Part shown: piece after piece, positions 1 through 7,247 of the stretch
How the letters are laid out: each line of letters begins with the position of its first letter
Position numbering within the stretch: position 1 is the stretch's first letter
NCBI RefSeq assembly: GCF_004217045.1
Contig: NZ_SGXM01000002.1
Span: forward strand, 310,001-374,000
DNA: 64,000 nucleotides
Source of the DNA: Cupriavidus agavae
GTDB taxonomy: Bacteria > Pseudomonadota > Gammaproteobacteria > Burkholderiales > Burkholderiaceae
Reading direction: 5' to 3'
Position numbers and translations under genes: made by a program
Notes under the pieces: model-generated
What the model saw: the letters and a program-made list of their open reading frames with translations, nothing else
What the model was told of the DNA's origin: nothing
Database searches by the model: none

Positions 1-96
1 GCCATCGAACTCGATGACACGGTCAGCCTCGGCGGCGTCGAGCCGGCCATGAGCGATGGCGCCGTCAGGGCGGCGAAAACGGATCCAGGTTTGCAC
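1..96 (-). CDS. Fumarylacetoacetate hydrolase family protein (5' part only)
   Basis: Only the first 32 codons are in the window; the gene runs off the left edge. It opens with GTG at 96-94, behind a GAGGAG ribosome site. The N-terminus reads VQTWIRFRRPDG and continues to ...DRVIEFDG. This matches the short N-terminal domain (DUF2437 type) that precedes the catalytic barrel in fumarylacetoacetate hydrolase / 2-keto-4-pentenoate hydratase-like enzymes, which split or hydrate acylpyruvate-type acids with a divalent metal. The catalytic domain is not visible, so the substrate cannot be named. It lies 113 bases downstream of the CoA-transferase gene on the same strand and is probably co-transcribed with it. 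Confidence 0.6.
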   Translation of the reverse strand, partial: MQTWIRFRRPDGAIAHGRLDAAEADRVIEFDG

Positions 97-209
97 GGCA
101 GAGCTCCTCGGGGCAGGCGCCTGTGCCGCGCCTGCGCTCCCAGCTGTAGATGGAGGCCCCGGTCAGGGGCGTGATGGCAGGCGCCGGCTGGCCGCCGGCG
201 CGCCCTGGA

Positions 210-1457
210 TCAGACGGCCCCGGCCACGCGCAGCGCCGCAATCTGCGCGGGCGAGCGTCCCAGCCATTCGAGGATCTCCTCGGTGTGCTCGCCCAGCAGC
301 GGCGAGCGCTCGACCGAGACCGGCGACGCTGACATCGTGATGGGCGAGCCCAGCTGCACGTACCTGCCGCGCGTCGGATGCTCCAGCTCCACGAGGTAGC
401 CGCGCTCGTACATCGACTGGTCCTCGATCAGGTCCTTCATCGACAGGATCGGGCCGCACGGCACATCCACCTCGTTGAGCGCCTGCATCACCTCGAACTT
501 GGTCCGTCCCAGCGTCCATTGCTCGATGATGCCGAAGCAGGCCGCCAGCTTTTTCAGGCGCACTTCGGGGGTGGCGAACTCCGGATCGGTGATCAGGTCT
601 TCGCGGCGGCACAGGCGCATCAGCGGCTCCCAGCCCTGCGGCTGGATGATGATGTAGACGTAGTCGTTCGGACCACCGGGCGCGCAGCGCAGCGCGGCAC
701 CGGGCTGGCCGCCGCCCGAGGCATTGCCGGCGCGCGGCACGTGGTCGTCGAACTCGACGTTCGGATATTCGCGCAGGGGGCCGGCATCGAGCCGCTGCTG
801 GTCGCGCAGCTTCACGCGGCACAGGTTCAGCACGGCGTCCTGCATGGCCACTTCCACGCGCTGGCCACGGCCCGAATGCTCGCGCTGCAGCAGCGCCGCC
901 AGGATGCCGACCACGCAGTGCACGCCCGTACCGGAATCGCCGATCTGCGCGCCGGTCACGGTGGGCAGGCCGTGGGCCTCGCCGGTCGTAGACGCGGAGC
1001 CGCCCATGCATTGGGCCACGTTCTCGTACGCCTTGCAGTCCTGGTACGGGCCCGGTCCGAACCCCTTGATCGACGCGTACACCAGGCGCGGATTCAGGGT
1101 CTGGATGTGGTCCCAGTCAAAGCCGGCACGGGCCAGCACGCCCGGCCCGAAATTCTCGATCAGCACGTCGCTCTGCTGGATCAGGTCTTCCAGCAACGCC
1201 TTGCCTTCCGGCGTCTTCATGTTGAGCGTCAGGCTGCGCTTGTTGCTGTTCAGCATGGTGAAGTACAGGCTGTCGGCGTTCGGCACGTCACGCAGCTGGC
1301 TGCGCGTGATATCGCCCCGCCCCGGCATTTCCACCTTGATCACGTCGGCGCCCATCCAGGCCATCAGCTGCGTGGCCGAGGGACCGGCCTGCACGTGAGT
1401 CATGTCCAGAATGCGAATCCCATCCAGCGCTTTTCGTTCGGTGTGAGTCTCGGCCAT
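210..1457 (-). CDS. frc: Formyl-CoA:oxalate CoA-transferase-like CaiB/BaiF (class III) enzyme
   Basis: A 415-residue class III CoA-transferase. Recognisable blocks are the N-terminal [14 protein letters not shown], the [10 protein letters not shown] and VLIENFGPG stretches, and QIGDSG, where Asp174 aligns with the catalytic aspartate (Asp169) of Oxalobacter Frc. AMQDAVLNL, the RDQQRL segment and the GGGQPG glycine loop also match Frc closely, as does the C-terminal [11 protein letters not shown]. Frc moves CoA between formyl-CoA and oxalate in the cytosol. The partner oxalyl-CoA decarboxylase is not in the window, so another carboxylic acid is possible. The start has AGGAGA about 7 bases upstream. 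The neighbours (FAH-family, ketopantoate-reductase-like, GntR) suggest an inducible organic-acid pathway. Confidence 0.8.
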   Translation of the reverse strand: MAETHTERKALDGIRILDMTHVQAGPSATQLMAWMGADVIKVEMPGRGDITRSQLRDVPNADSLYFTMLNSNKRSLTLNMKTPEGKALLEDLIQQSDVLIENFGPGVLARAGFDWDHIQTLNPRLVYASIKGFGPGPYQDCKAYENVAQCMGGSASTTGEAHGLPTVTGAQIGDSGTGVHCVVGILAALLQREHSGRGQRVEVAMQDAVLNLCRVKLRDQQRLDAGPLREYPNVEFDDHVPRAGNASGGGQPGAALRCAPGGPNDYVYIIIQPQGWEPLMRLCRREDLITDPEFATPEVRLKKLAACFGIIEQWTLGRTKFEVMQALNEVDVPCGPILSMKDLIEDQSMYERGYLVELEHPTRGRYVQLGSPITMSASPVSVERSPLLGEHTEEILEWLGRSPAQIAALRVAGAV

Positions 1458-1492
1458 GCTGCGTCTCCTGATGTGTGAGTTTTATGCTTTGA

Positions 1493-1514
1493 CATACAGT
1501 ATGTGGTATATCAC
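1493..1514. promoter_or_regulatory. Putative GntR operator upstream of the CoA-transferase
   Basis: GTATGTGGTATATCAC (1499-1514) is a near-palindrome: GTGGTATATCAC matches its own reverse complement at 10 of 12 positions. It abuts a perfect palindrome CATACAGTATG (1493-1503). The same 15-16 bp word recurs before the GntR gene (2575-2590) and, reverse-complemented, before the ketopantoate-reductase-like gene (3739-3753). FCD-type GntR regulators commonly bind such short palindromes. It ends 35 bases upstream of the start codon, so it would overlap the promoter. Confidence 0.65.
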
Positions 1515-1611
1515 CAAGACGCAAGGGGGTTCAAACCCCTATCCGGCACGATTTCGATGGCGCGCCGCAGCAATTGGCCGCCGGCCAGCCGGCGCCGCCC
1601 GCACGGACAAG

Positions 1612-1648
1612 AAAAAACCCCGACCAGCCGGGCGGCTGTCGGGGTTTC
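1612..1648 (-). terminator. Rho-independent terminator of the GntR gene
   Basis: On the minus strand, a GC stem (AAACCCCGA paired with TCGGGGTTT, continued by CAGCC/GGCTG around a GGGC loop, with one bulged base) is followed by a run of six T. It begins 25 bases after the stop codon of the GntR regulator and separates it from the CoA-transferase gene. Confidence 0.85.
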
Positions 1649-1672
1649 GGATGGGCAAAGCGAGGCTGGGGG

Positions 1673-2407
1673 TCAGTCGAGGAAGTCGCAGTTCTTCTCG
1701 ACGAATTCGGCCAGATCCAGCGAGTGCTGGCGCACCAGCCGTTCGGCCAGTTCGGTGTCGCGCTTCTCCAGCGCCTCGATGATCCGCAGGTGATCGACGA
1801 TCGAGCGCTCCGCGCGATCGCTCTGCGAGATCGTCATTTTCCGGATGGCGCGCACATGCACGAAGATGTTGCGGATCTGGTCCTTGATGATCTGGGAGCG
1901 CGACAACTGCACGATCGCCTGGTGGAACGCGATGTTGGCGTCCGAGTATTCCTCGATATGCTCGGCCGGCGTGGAATCCCGGAAGTTGTCGAACATATGC
2001 CGCAGCTTGCCAATTTCCTCGTCGGTGGCGTGCTGCGTCGCCAGGCGGGCCGCCATGCTCTCCAGCGCGGCCCAGACCTGGATCATTTCCACGATCTCGC
2101 GCTTGGTCTTGCGGGTGATATAGATGCCACGGCGCGGCACCGTGCGCAGGAAGCCCTCCTGTTCGAGCAGCGTCATCGCTTCCCGGATCGGCGTGCGGCT
2201 GACGCCGAGCGCCTCGGATAGCACGCGCTCGTCAAGACGGACTTCCTCGCGCGACTGGTAGATGTCGGCGTCGGCAATGGCCTGGCGCAGCATCGCATAC
2301 GCCTGGTCGCGCAGGCTGGCGCCGGCATTGATCGGTTGCAGGGCCAATGCCAGCCCGATGGGCGGATGGCCGTGCGGCTGGACTTCGGTTTCGCTTTGGG
2401 CAGACAT
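1673..2407 (-). CDS. GntR family transcriptional regulator, FadR/FCD subfamily
   Basis: A 244-residue regulator. An N-terminal winged helix (about residues 25-95; recognition segment LSEALGVSRTPIREAMTLLE, then the wing RRGIYI) is followed by an all-helical FCD ligand domain with the usual histidine-containing helices (ANIAFHQAIV, DHLRIIEAL). FCD domains bind organic acids or a metal plus acid, and ligand releases DNA. I chose the ATG at 2407 because the reading frame upstream is not conserved-looking and the typical N-terminus begins near there; its ribosome site is weak. A copy of the shared palindrome lies 170 bases upstream, which suggests autoregulation together with control of both flanking genes. 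Confidence 0.85.
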   Translation of the reverse strand: MSAQSETEVQPHGHPPIGLALALQPINAGASLRDQAYAMLRQAIADADIYQSREEVRLDERVLSEALGVSRTPIREAMTLLEQEGFLRTVPRRGIYITRKTKREIVEMIQVWAALESMAARLATQHATDEEIGKLRHMFDNFRDSTPAEHIEEYSDANIAFHQAIVQLSRSQIIKDQIRNIFVHVRAIRKMTISQSDRAERSIVDHLRIIEALEKRDTELAERLVRQHSLDLAEFVEKNCDFLD

Positions 2408-2574
2408 GAATGCACTCGTCGATGGCCGGGCCCGCGCGCCGGTCTGGCGTGCGCAGCTACCCGCCCCTTTCCTGGAACTCATTGCGTCCAGTTTGGCATG
2501 GCGCCATGCGTTCTGCTCATCAATCTGGCAGAAGACCGCACGCGATGCGGAGAAAGGGGCGGGACCGACCTTTT

Positions 2575-2590
2575 GTATATGGTATATCAC
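2575..2590. promoter_or_regulatory. Putative GntR operator upstream of the GntR gene
   Basis: GTATATGGTATATCAC is identical to the 1499-1514 site at 15 of 16 positions. The match continues into the next bases (CAAGACG there, AAAGACG here). It lies between the ketopantoate-reductase-like stop codon and the regulator start and fits negative autoregulation. Confidence 0.65.
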
Positions 2591-2635
2591 AAAGACGGTA
2601 CTGCCTAAGTCCAATTCGGGCGTTTCAGGCCCGCG

Positions 2636-3655
2636 TCACGCGGCCTTGGCGACCTCCCGCGCCGGCGGCGCAGCGTTCGCGGGACTGGCCTGGGCCATCC
2701 GGTCACGCTGCTTGATCAGCCCGAGCACCGCGTCGATCATCGGCGTGGGTTGCCCGATCATCCGCCCCATTTCCTGCACCACCGTCAGCAGCGGATCGAT
2801 TTCCATCGCCCTGCCCGCTTCCAGGTCCTGCAACATCGAGGTCTTGTGGGCGCCCACCGCGCCGGCGCCGTCGATACGCCGCTCCACGTCCACGCGGAAG
2901 TGCACGCCAAGGCGCTCGGCGATATCCTTGGCTTCGAGCATCATCTGCTTCGACAACGCCCGCGTGGCCGGATCGGCCGTGATGATGTCGAGCGTGCCGT
3001 GGGTCAGCGCGCTGATCGGGTTGAAACAGAGATTGCCCCAGAGCTTGAGCCAGATCTCGTCCCGGATGTTGTCGCGCACCGGCGCGTCCATGTCGGCCTG
3101 CGCCATCATTTCGGCGAGGCGCGTCACGCGCGCCGAGCGGCTGCCATCGGGCTCGCCGATCGGGAATTTCTTGCCATACACGTGCTTGATCACGCCGGGG
3201 GCGACGATCTCGGCGGCCGGATACAGCACACAGCCGATAGCCCGCTCCGGCCCCAGACCCTGCCACTGCTTGCCGCCCGGATCGACGCTTTCCAGCGTCC
3301 GGCCGGCAAATTCGCCGCCGTGGCCGTGGAAATACCAGTAGGGAATGCCGTTGACGCCTGTCACCACAGCCGTGTCGGGCCCCAGCAGCGGTTGCATCAG
3401 GTCAACCACGCCCGGCACCTGGTGGGCCTTAAGCGTGATGAACACATAGTCCTGCGGCCCGAGTTCGCGCGGATCGCTGGTACAGCGGACTTTCGCCGTG
3501 CGTTCCTCGCCGTCGATCTGCAAGCGCACGCCGTGGGACTGCATGGCCGCCAGATGCGGCCCCCGCGCGATGAAGCTGACGTCGGCGCCGGCCAGCGCCA
3601 ACTGCGCGCCCATATAGCCGCCAATGGCGCCCGCTCCGTAGATACAAATCTTCAT
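2636..3655 (-). CDS. Ketopantoate reductase / 2-dehydropantoate 2-reductase family (ApbA/PanE-like)
   Basis: A 339-residue NAD(P)H-dependent 2-oxoacid reductase. The Rossmann motif GAGAIGG is at residues 7-13. A catalytic lysine sits in ITLKAHQ (about residue 76). The C-terminal helical domain carries the conserved WLKLWGNLCFNPISAL stretch. ApbA/PanE proteins reduce ketopantoate to pantoate. However, many proteobacterial paralogues with this longer C-terminus lie in catabolic clusters and act on other 2-oxoacids, and the context here favours that. The start codon has a GAGGAG ribosome site. A copy of the shared operator lies 84 bases upstream. Confidence 0.8.
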   Translation of the reverse strand: MKICIYGAGAIGGYMGAQLALAGADVSFIARGPHLAAMQSHGVRLQIDGEERTAKVRCTSDPRELGPQDYVFITLKAHQVPGVVDLMQPLLGPDTAVVTGVNGIPYWYFHGHGGEFAGRTLESVDPGGKQWQGLGPERAIGCVLYPAAEIVAPGVIKHVYGKKFPIGEPDGSRSARVTRLAEMMAQADMDAPVRDNIRDEIWLKLWGNLCFNPISALTHGTLDIITADPATRALSKQMMLEAKDIAERLGVHFRVDVERRIDGAGAVGAHKTSMLQDLEAGRAMEIDPLLTVVQEMGRMIGQPTPMIDAVLGLIKQRDRMAQASPANAAPPAREVAKAA

Positions 3656-3738
3656 GGGGTGATCTCCTCGATGGTGGTTTATAGATTTGCGAATGCCGAA
3701 AGCCGAAAGCCGTGGAGGCGGAGCCAGCCAATCCGCCT

Positions 3739-3753
3739 TGGTATATCACATAC
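3739..3753. promoter_or_regulatory. Putative GntR operator upstream of the ketopantoate-reductase-like gene
   Basis: On the minus strand it reads GTATGTGATATACCA, the third copy of the palindromic word also found at 1499-1514 and 2575-2590. It lies in the 264-base gap between the divergent reductase (start 3655) and terC-like (start 3920) genes, nearer the reductase. I see no other clear element in that gap. Confidence 0.6.
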
Positions 3754-3919
3754 TATATTTCACTATCGCGGTTCTACAACCTCGTTATTCCCCTGAGCCG
3801 CTCTAATTTCCGCTGTGCCCGCTTCGCGACCGCCTGGCTGTGCGCTACCATGTATCCAGTTGTCCGCTTGCGGGCCAGCCGCCCCCGGCCTGCGTTACCC
3901 CTGATCTATCGGAGTTCGC

Positions 3920-4678
3920 ATGGAAACGCTGCTCGACCTCGCGCGCGATCCGGCCGCCTGGGCCGCCCTCGCCACGCTGGTGGCCATGGAGATCGTGCTT
4001 GGCATCGACAACCTGATCTTCATCTCGATCCTGACCAACAAGCTGCCCGCCGAGACGCGCGAAAAGGCGCGGCGCATCGGCATCGGCCTGGCGCTGATCC
4101 TGCGTCTGGGCCTGCTGGCCACCATCGCCATCATCGTGGCGCTGACCGAGCCGGTCTTCACGATCCTTGGCAAGGGCATTTCCTGGCGGGACATCATCCT
4201 GATCGCCGGGGGCGCCTTCCTGGTCTGGAAAGCCACCCGCGAGATCCATCAGCACGTGGTGCCGGAGCCGGAGCACGACGAGACATCGACCCTGGCCCGT
4301 GCCGTACCCAGCTTTGCCGCAGCCATCGGCCAGATCCTGATACTGGACCTGGTGTTCTCGATCGACAGCATCATCACCGCCGTGGGCATGACCGACCACG
4401 TGCCGATCATGTTCGTCGCCGTGATCGCCGCGGTCACCGTGATGCTGTTCGCGGCCACGCCGCTGGCCAACTTCATCAACGCCAACCCGACCATCGTCAT
4501 GCTGGCGCTGGCCTTCCTGATCATGATCGGCATGACGCTGATCGCCGATGGCCTGGGCCACCACGTGCCGAAGGGCTATATCTATACGGCGATGGCGTTC
4601 TCCACCGCCGTGGAGGCGCTGAACATGGTGGCGCGGCGCCGCCGCGAGAAAGCACGGGGGCAGACCCCGGCCCACTAG
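3920..4678 (+). CDS. TerC family integral membrane protein
   Basis: A 252-residue polytopic inner-membrane protein with about seven hydrophobic segments. It shows the two family signatures with membrane-embedded aspartates: [13 protein letters not shown] near residue 25 and [15 protein letters not shown] near residue 145. TerC proteins are linked to tellurite resistance and, in other family members, to manganese export or metallation of exported enzymes. Which applies here cannot be told from sequence. GGAG lies 5 bases before the ATG. I looked upstream for a yybP-ykoY manganese riboswitch and found none. It is transcribed divergently from the acid/CoA locus. Confidence 0.85.
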   Translation: METLLDLARDPAAWAALATLVAMEIVLGIDNLIFISILTNKLPAETREKARRIGIGLALILRLGLLATIAIIVALTEPVFTILGKGISWRDIILIAGGAFLVWKATREIHQHVVPEPEHDETSTLARAVPSFAAAIGQILILDLVFSIDSIITAVGMTDHVPIMFVAVIAAVTVMLFAATPLANFINANPTIVMLALAFLIMIGMTLIADGLGHHVPKGYIYTAMAFSTAVEALNMVARRRREKARGQTPAH

Positions 4679-4741
4679 TGAGAGCCATGCGCGACCGGGT
4701 ATGATGGCTGCCTTGCAGTCATCATCCCATCACGTTTGTCC

Positions 4742-5431
4742 ATGCTTCCTACGGATCTCGCCGGCGCCGACGGCGACCAGAGCGCCTCGCTGCCCCGCTC
4801 CGAGCGCGCCTACCAACAACTGCGCGCCGCCATCCAGGCCGGCCAGCTCCCACCCGGCACCCGCCTGCGGGAGGTGGAACTGGCCGAATCGCTAGGGCTG
4901 TCCCGCACCCCGGTGCGCGAGGCGCTGTCGCGGCTGGAATCCGAGGGGATGGTAGTCAACGAGCCGAACCGGGGCATGATGGTCACGCGGCTCGACGCCA
5001 GCATGGTCAGCGAGCTGTATGTGATGCGCGAGGTACTGGAATCCACCGCCGCCGCACTGGCCGCCCGGCACGCCACCGACGTGGAGATTTCGCTACTGCG
5101 CGATATCGTCGAGCGCGACCTGTCGTTTGCCACCGATCCGGAAAAGCTGGCGATGAACAACCGCCTGTTCCACGAGACGCTGCATCGCTGCGCCCATAAC
5201 CGCTACCTGCTCAAGACGCTGCGCTCGCTGCACGAGTCGATGGCGCTGCTGGGCCGCTCCACGCTGGCCGTACCGGGCCGCGCCCGGGGCTCCTACGAGG
5301 AACATCTGGCGCTGGTGGAAGCGCTCGAAGCCCGCAACCCGGAACAGGCCGAGCAGATTACCCGGCGCCACATCCAGCAGGCCTACAAGGCCAGGCTGAC
5401 GCTATGGATCGAGGAGCAATCGGCCGGTTGA
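4742..5431 (+). CDS. GntR family transcriptional regulator (FCD subfamily)
   Basis: A 229-residue regulator with a winged helix at the N-terminus (LAESLGLSRTPVREALSRLE, wing NRGMMV) and an FCD effector domain containing NRLFHETLHRCAHNRYL and the terminal HIQQAYKARL helix. The ATG at 4742 is preferred; a TTG two codons upstream is an alternative, and neither has a strong ribosome site. It follows the TerC-like gene by 63 bases on the same strand. Its target is not evident; I found no copy of the 1499-1514 palindrome next to it, so it should have a different operator from the first GntR protein. Confidence 0.85.
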   Translation: MLPTDLAGADGDQSASLPRSERAYQQLRAAIQAGQLPPGTRLREVELAESLGLSRTPVREALSRLESEGMVVNEPNRGMMVTRLDASMVSELYVMREVLESTAAALAARHATDVEISLLRDIVERDLSFATDPEKLAMNNRLFHETLHRCAHNRYLLKTLRSLHESMALLGRSTLAVPGRARGSYEEHLALVEALEARNPEQAEQITRRHIQQAYKARLTLWIEEQSAG

Positions 5432-5459
5432 ACGGCTGAGCTTTCCTCCGGACGACAAA

Positions 5460-5507
5460 AAACCGGTCCGTCGCCCGCCTCTTGCGAAGCGGGCGACGGA
5501 CCGGTTT
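5460..5507. terminator. Strong bidirectional terminator hairpin
   Basis: A perfect 19-bp stem with a 10-base loop. The left arm (5460-5478) and right arm (5489-5507) are exact complements. It is flanked by a run of A on the left and TTTCTTT on the right, so it can stop transcription from both strands. It lies 28 bases after the second GntR gene. Confidence 0.9.
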
Positions 5508-5518
5508 CTTTATCAGCC

Positions 5519-5543
5519 AGCGGCGCCAGGTGCGCCGCTTTTT
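5519..5543 (+). terminator. Second, smaller terminator
   Basis: AGCGGCGC and GCGCCGCT form a perfect 8-bp stem with a 5-base loop, followed directly by a T run. It sits just beyond the 19-bp hairpin, so plus-strand transcription meets two terminators in tandem before the convergent small gene at 5563. Confidence 0.75.
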
Positions 5544-5562
5544 CATTTCAGCTTACGGCAGA

Positions 5563-5748
5563 TCAGCCGTTCGCGTAGACCACCTTGGCCTTGCGCGCTT
5601 CCGCCTGCAGGCGGGTGAAAACGTTCTGAACGGCGGCGATCACGCGCTTGGCGTCGTTCACGAAACCCAGGCGCTGGGTACCGAGCTCGCGCTCGATGAG
5701 GTCACGTTCCAGTTGATCGGTCAGCTTGATGTCGGATTGGGTGTTCAT
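5563..5748 (-). CDS. Small conserved hypothetical protein (61 aa)
   Basis: A short, charged, probably cytosolic and helical protein beginning MNTQSDIKLTDQLERD and ending AEARKAKVVYANG. It has no signal peptide or membrane segment. I believe it is real because of a very strong ribosome site (AGGAAGGAAG just before the ATG), a TACAAT-like -10 hexamer upstream on the minus strand (5793-5798), and a dedicated terminator region at its 3' end. I recognise no family or function. Confidence 0.65.
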   Translation of the reverse strand: MNTQSDIKLTDQLERDLIERELGTQRLGFVNDAKRVIAAVQNVFTRLQAEARKAKVVYANG

Positions 5749-5879
5749 GGCTTCCTTCCTTAACAGGGATTACCCTTATGGGGTTTTCCCGAATTGTAGC
5801 AGAAGGAATGTCGCATCGCAGCATTAGGTAATAGTGCGTATCGGGATGCGAAACAGTGGGTGTGGAGATCTGCACATGG

Positions 5880-7247
5880 CTACCCCGGATTGAGCGAAGG
5901 AAGCGCCGAGTCACTGGTTTTCGACGCGAAAAGCGCCTTACTGCCGATATTTCGCTGCAAAGCCTCGCTCAGGGGCGTTGCATTCCAGCCACTGTCGGCG
6001 CGGCTGGTACCGAACAGCTGCCGCTGCAGCGCGGTCACGGCATCGAGCAGGGCGCGGTCCTCCGCTGACTCCGCCCACTGCGTCGGCGTGGCACCGTGCG
6101 CAGTTTGCGTCCATCTCAAAAGCGCCTCATACGTTTCTTTCGCCTTCCCGGCCCGGGTGGCTTCCAGCACCGCTTCGAACAGCGCATCGGCACTTCCGGC
6201 CCGGGCCAGCCGCTGGGCGGCCCAGCGTTGCCGCAATCGGATCAGAAACGGCCACGCGCGCCAGATCAGCAGACCCGCCACCAGACCCACCGCCAGCAGG
6301 CCCCCGCTCCACAGCACATTGCGCCAGGACGTGGCGCCTTCCGCCCCGAAGCTGCCTGACGGTGCCAGCGCGCCCGACACAGGGGCGGCCGACACCTTCA
6401 CCTCGATGCCGGGTGCGGCCGAGTTCATCGGCTTGCCGGTGGCCGGATCGATCCAGTCGACCGTCATGGCCGGCAACCGGTAGGTGCCGGACCGCTCGAA
6501 CACGTACGTGACGGCATCGATCCGCGTGCCGCCCGCTGCGGCGGGGTCGTCAGCGCGGTCGGTCAGGCGGGGGTCGGCGGCAAACACCCGCACACCGCGC
6601 GGCGCGGGCGCGTGCGGCGGGTGGATCAGCATCGCCTGGGTGTCGGGGGCGAAGGTCGTGACGGTCCGCACGAGGGCGTCGCCGGCCTGGAGATTCACGG
6701 CGCCGTCAGCGGCACCGTGGTCCCATGCCTGCGTGATGACGAGCCGCGCGACGGGCAGCCGTGGCGTGGTGCCGGCGGCGCCAGCCCTGACCGGCCCGCC
6801 GGCGCCGGCGCGGACCCGCGTGGACGGAAAAGTGACACTTCCGCCGCGCGGTGCGCCGTCCTCGCCGGCATAGGTGAAGCGCACGGTCGGCGTAGGCAGG
6901 TCGAAATCGCCGTCCTGTCCGGCCGTGAAGGCGTAGCGCTTGCGGATGCCGGCGTAGGCCACGCCGCCGATGGTCTCGGTCGAGTTCAGCGCGCGTTGCT
7001 CGGGCAGCGTGACCACGGCGCCCGGCACCTGCAGCGCCGGGAAGTCGGGCGCAGACATGAAGAAGTTGGGGGCCAGGATCGTGACATCGATACCGATCTG
7101 CTGCCCCACGCGCACCGGCTGCTGTGCCGCCACCTCCACCCTGACGAGCGGCGCGGCCGCAGCCCGCGCCACCACGGGGAACATGACCGCTGCCAGCCAC
7201 AGCGCAGCCAGCCACCCGCCATGACGCCGCACTGCGCGGCGCATCAT
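5880..7247 (-). CDS. batD: BatD-like protein (oxygen tolerance / MoxR-operon membrane protein)
   Basis: A 455-residue exported protein. It has an N-terminal signal/anchor (GGWLAALWLAAVMFPVVARA), a large beta-rich periplasmic region rich in Ig-like strands (ending in YRLPAMTVDWIDPATGKP), and one late membrane helix (VLWSGGLLAVGLVAGLLIW, about residues 340-358). A basic cytoplasmic helical tail of roughly 95 residues follows. This is the layout of BatD, the partner of BatA/BatB in Bacteroides aerotolerance and similar MoxR operons, where it probably scaffolds the VWA proteins. ATGATG at 7247 overlaps the upstream stop, so translation is coupled. It is the last gene of the nine-gene operon. Confidence 0.8.
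   Translation of the reverse strand: MMRRAVRRHGGWLAALWLAAVMFPVVARAAAAPLVRVEVAAQQPVRVGQQIGIDVTILAPNFFMSAPDFPALQVPGAVVTLPEQRALNSTETIGGVAYAGIRKRYAFTAGQDGDFDLPTPTVRFTYAGEDGAPRGGSVTFPSTRVRAGAGGPVRAGAAGTTPRLPVARLVITQAWDHGAADGAVNLQAGDALVRTVTTFAPDTQAMLIHPPHAPAPRGVRVFAADPRLTDRADDPAAAGGTRIDAVTYVFERSGTYRLPAMTVDWIDPATGKPMNSAAPGIEVKVSAAPVSGALAPSGSFGAEGATSWRNVLWSGGLLAVGLVAGLLIWRAWPFLIRLRQRWAAQRLARAGSADALFEAVLEATRAGKAKETYEALLRWTQTAHGATPTQWAESAEDRALLDAVTALQRQLFGTSRADSGWNATPLSEALQRNIGSKALFASKTSDSALPSLNPG

Noticed and set aside
210-1457. A full oxalate-degradation operon around the Frc-like gene
   Set aside because: No oxalyl-CoA decarboxylase or oxalate transporter is in the window; the neighbours are a PanE-like and an FAH-family gene, so the substrate is left open.
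3756-3919. A manganese (yybP-ykoY) riboswitch before the TerC-family gene
   Set aside because: Such riboswitches often precede TerC genes, so I looked for one, but the conserved purine-rich core and paired arms are not visible in this stretch.
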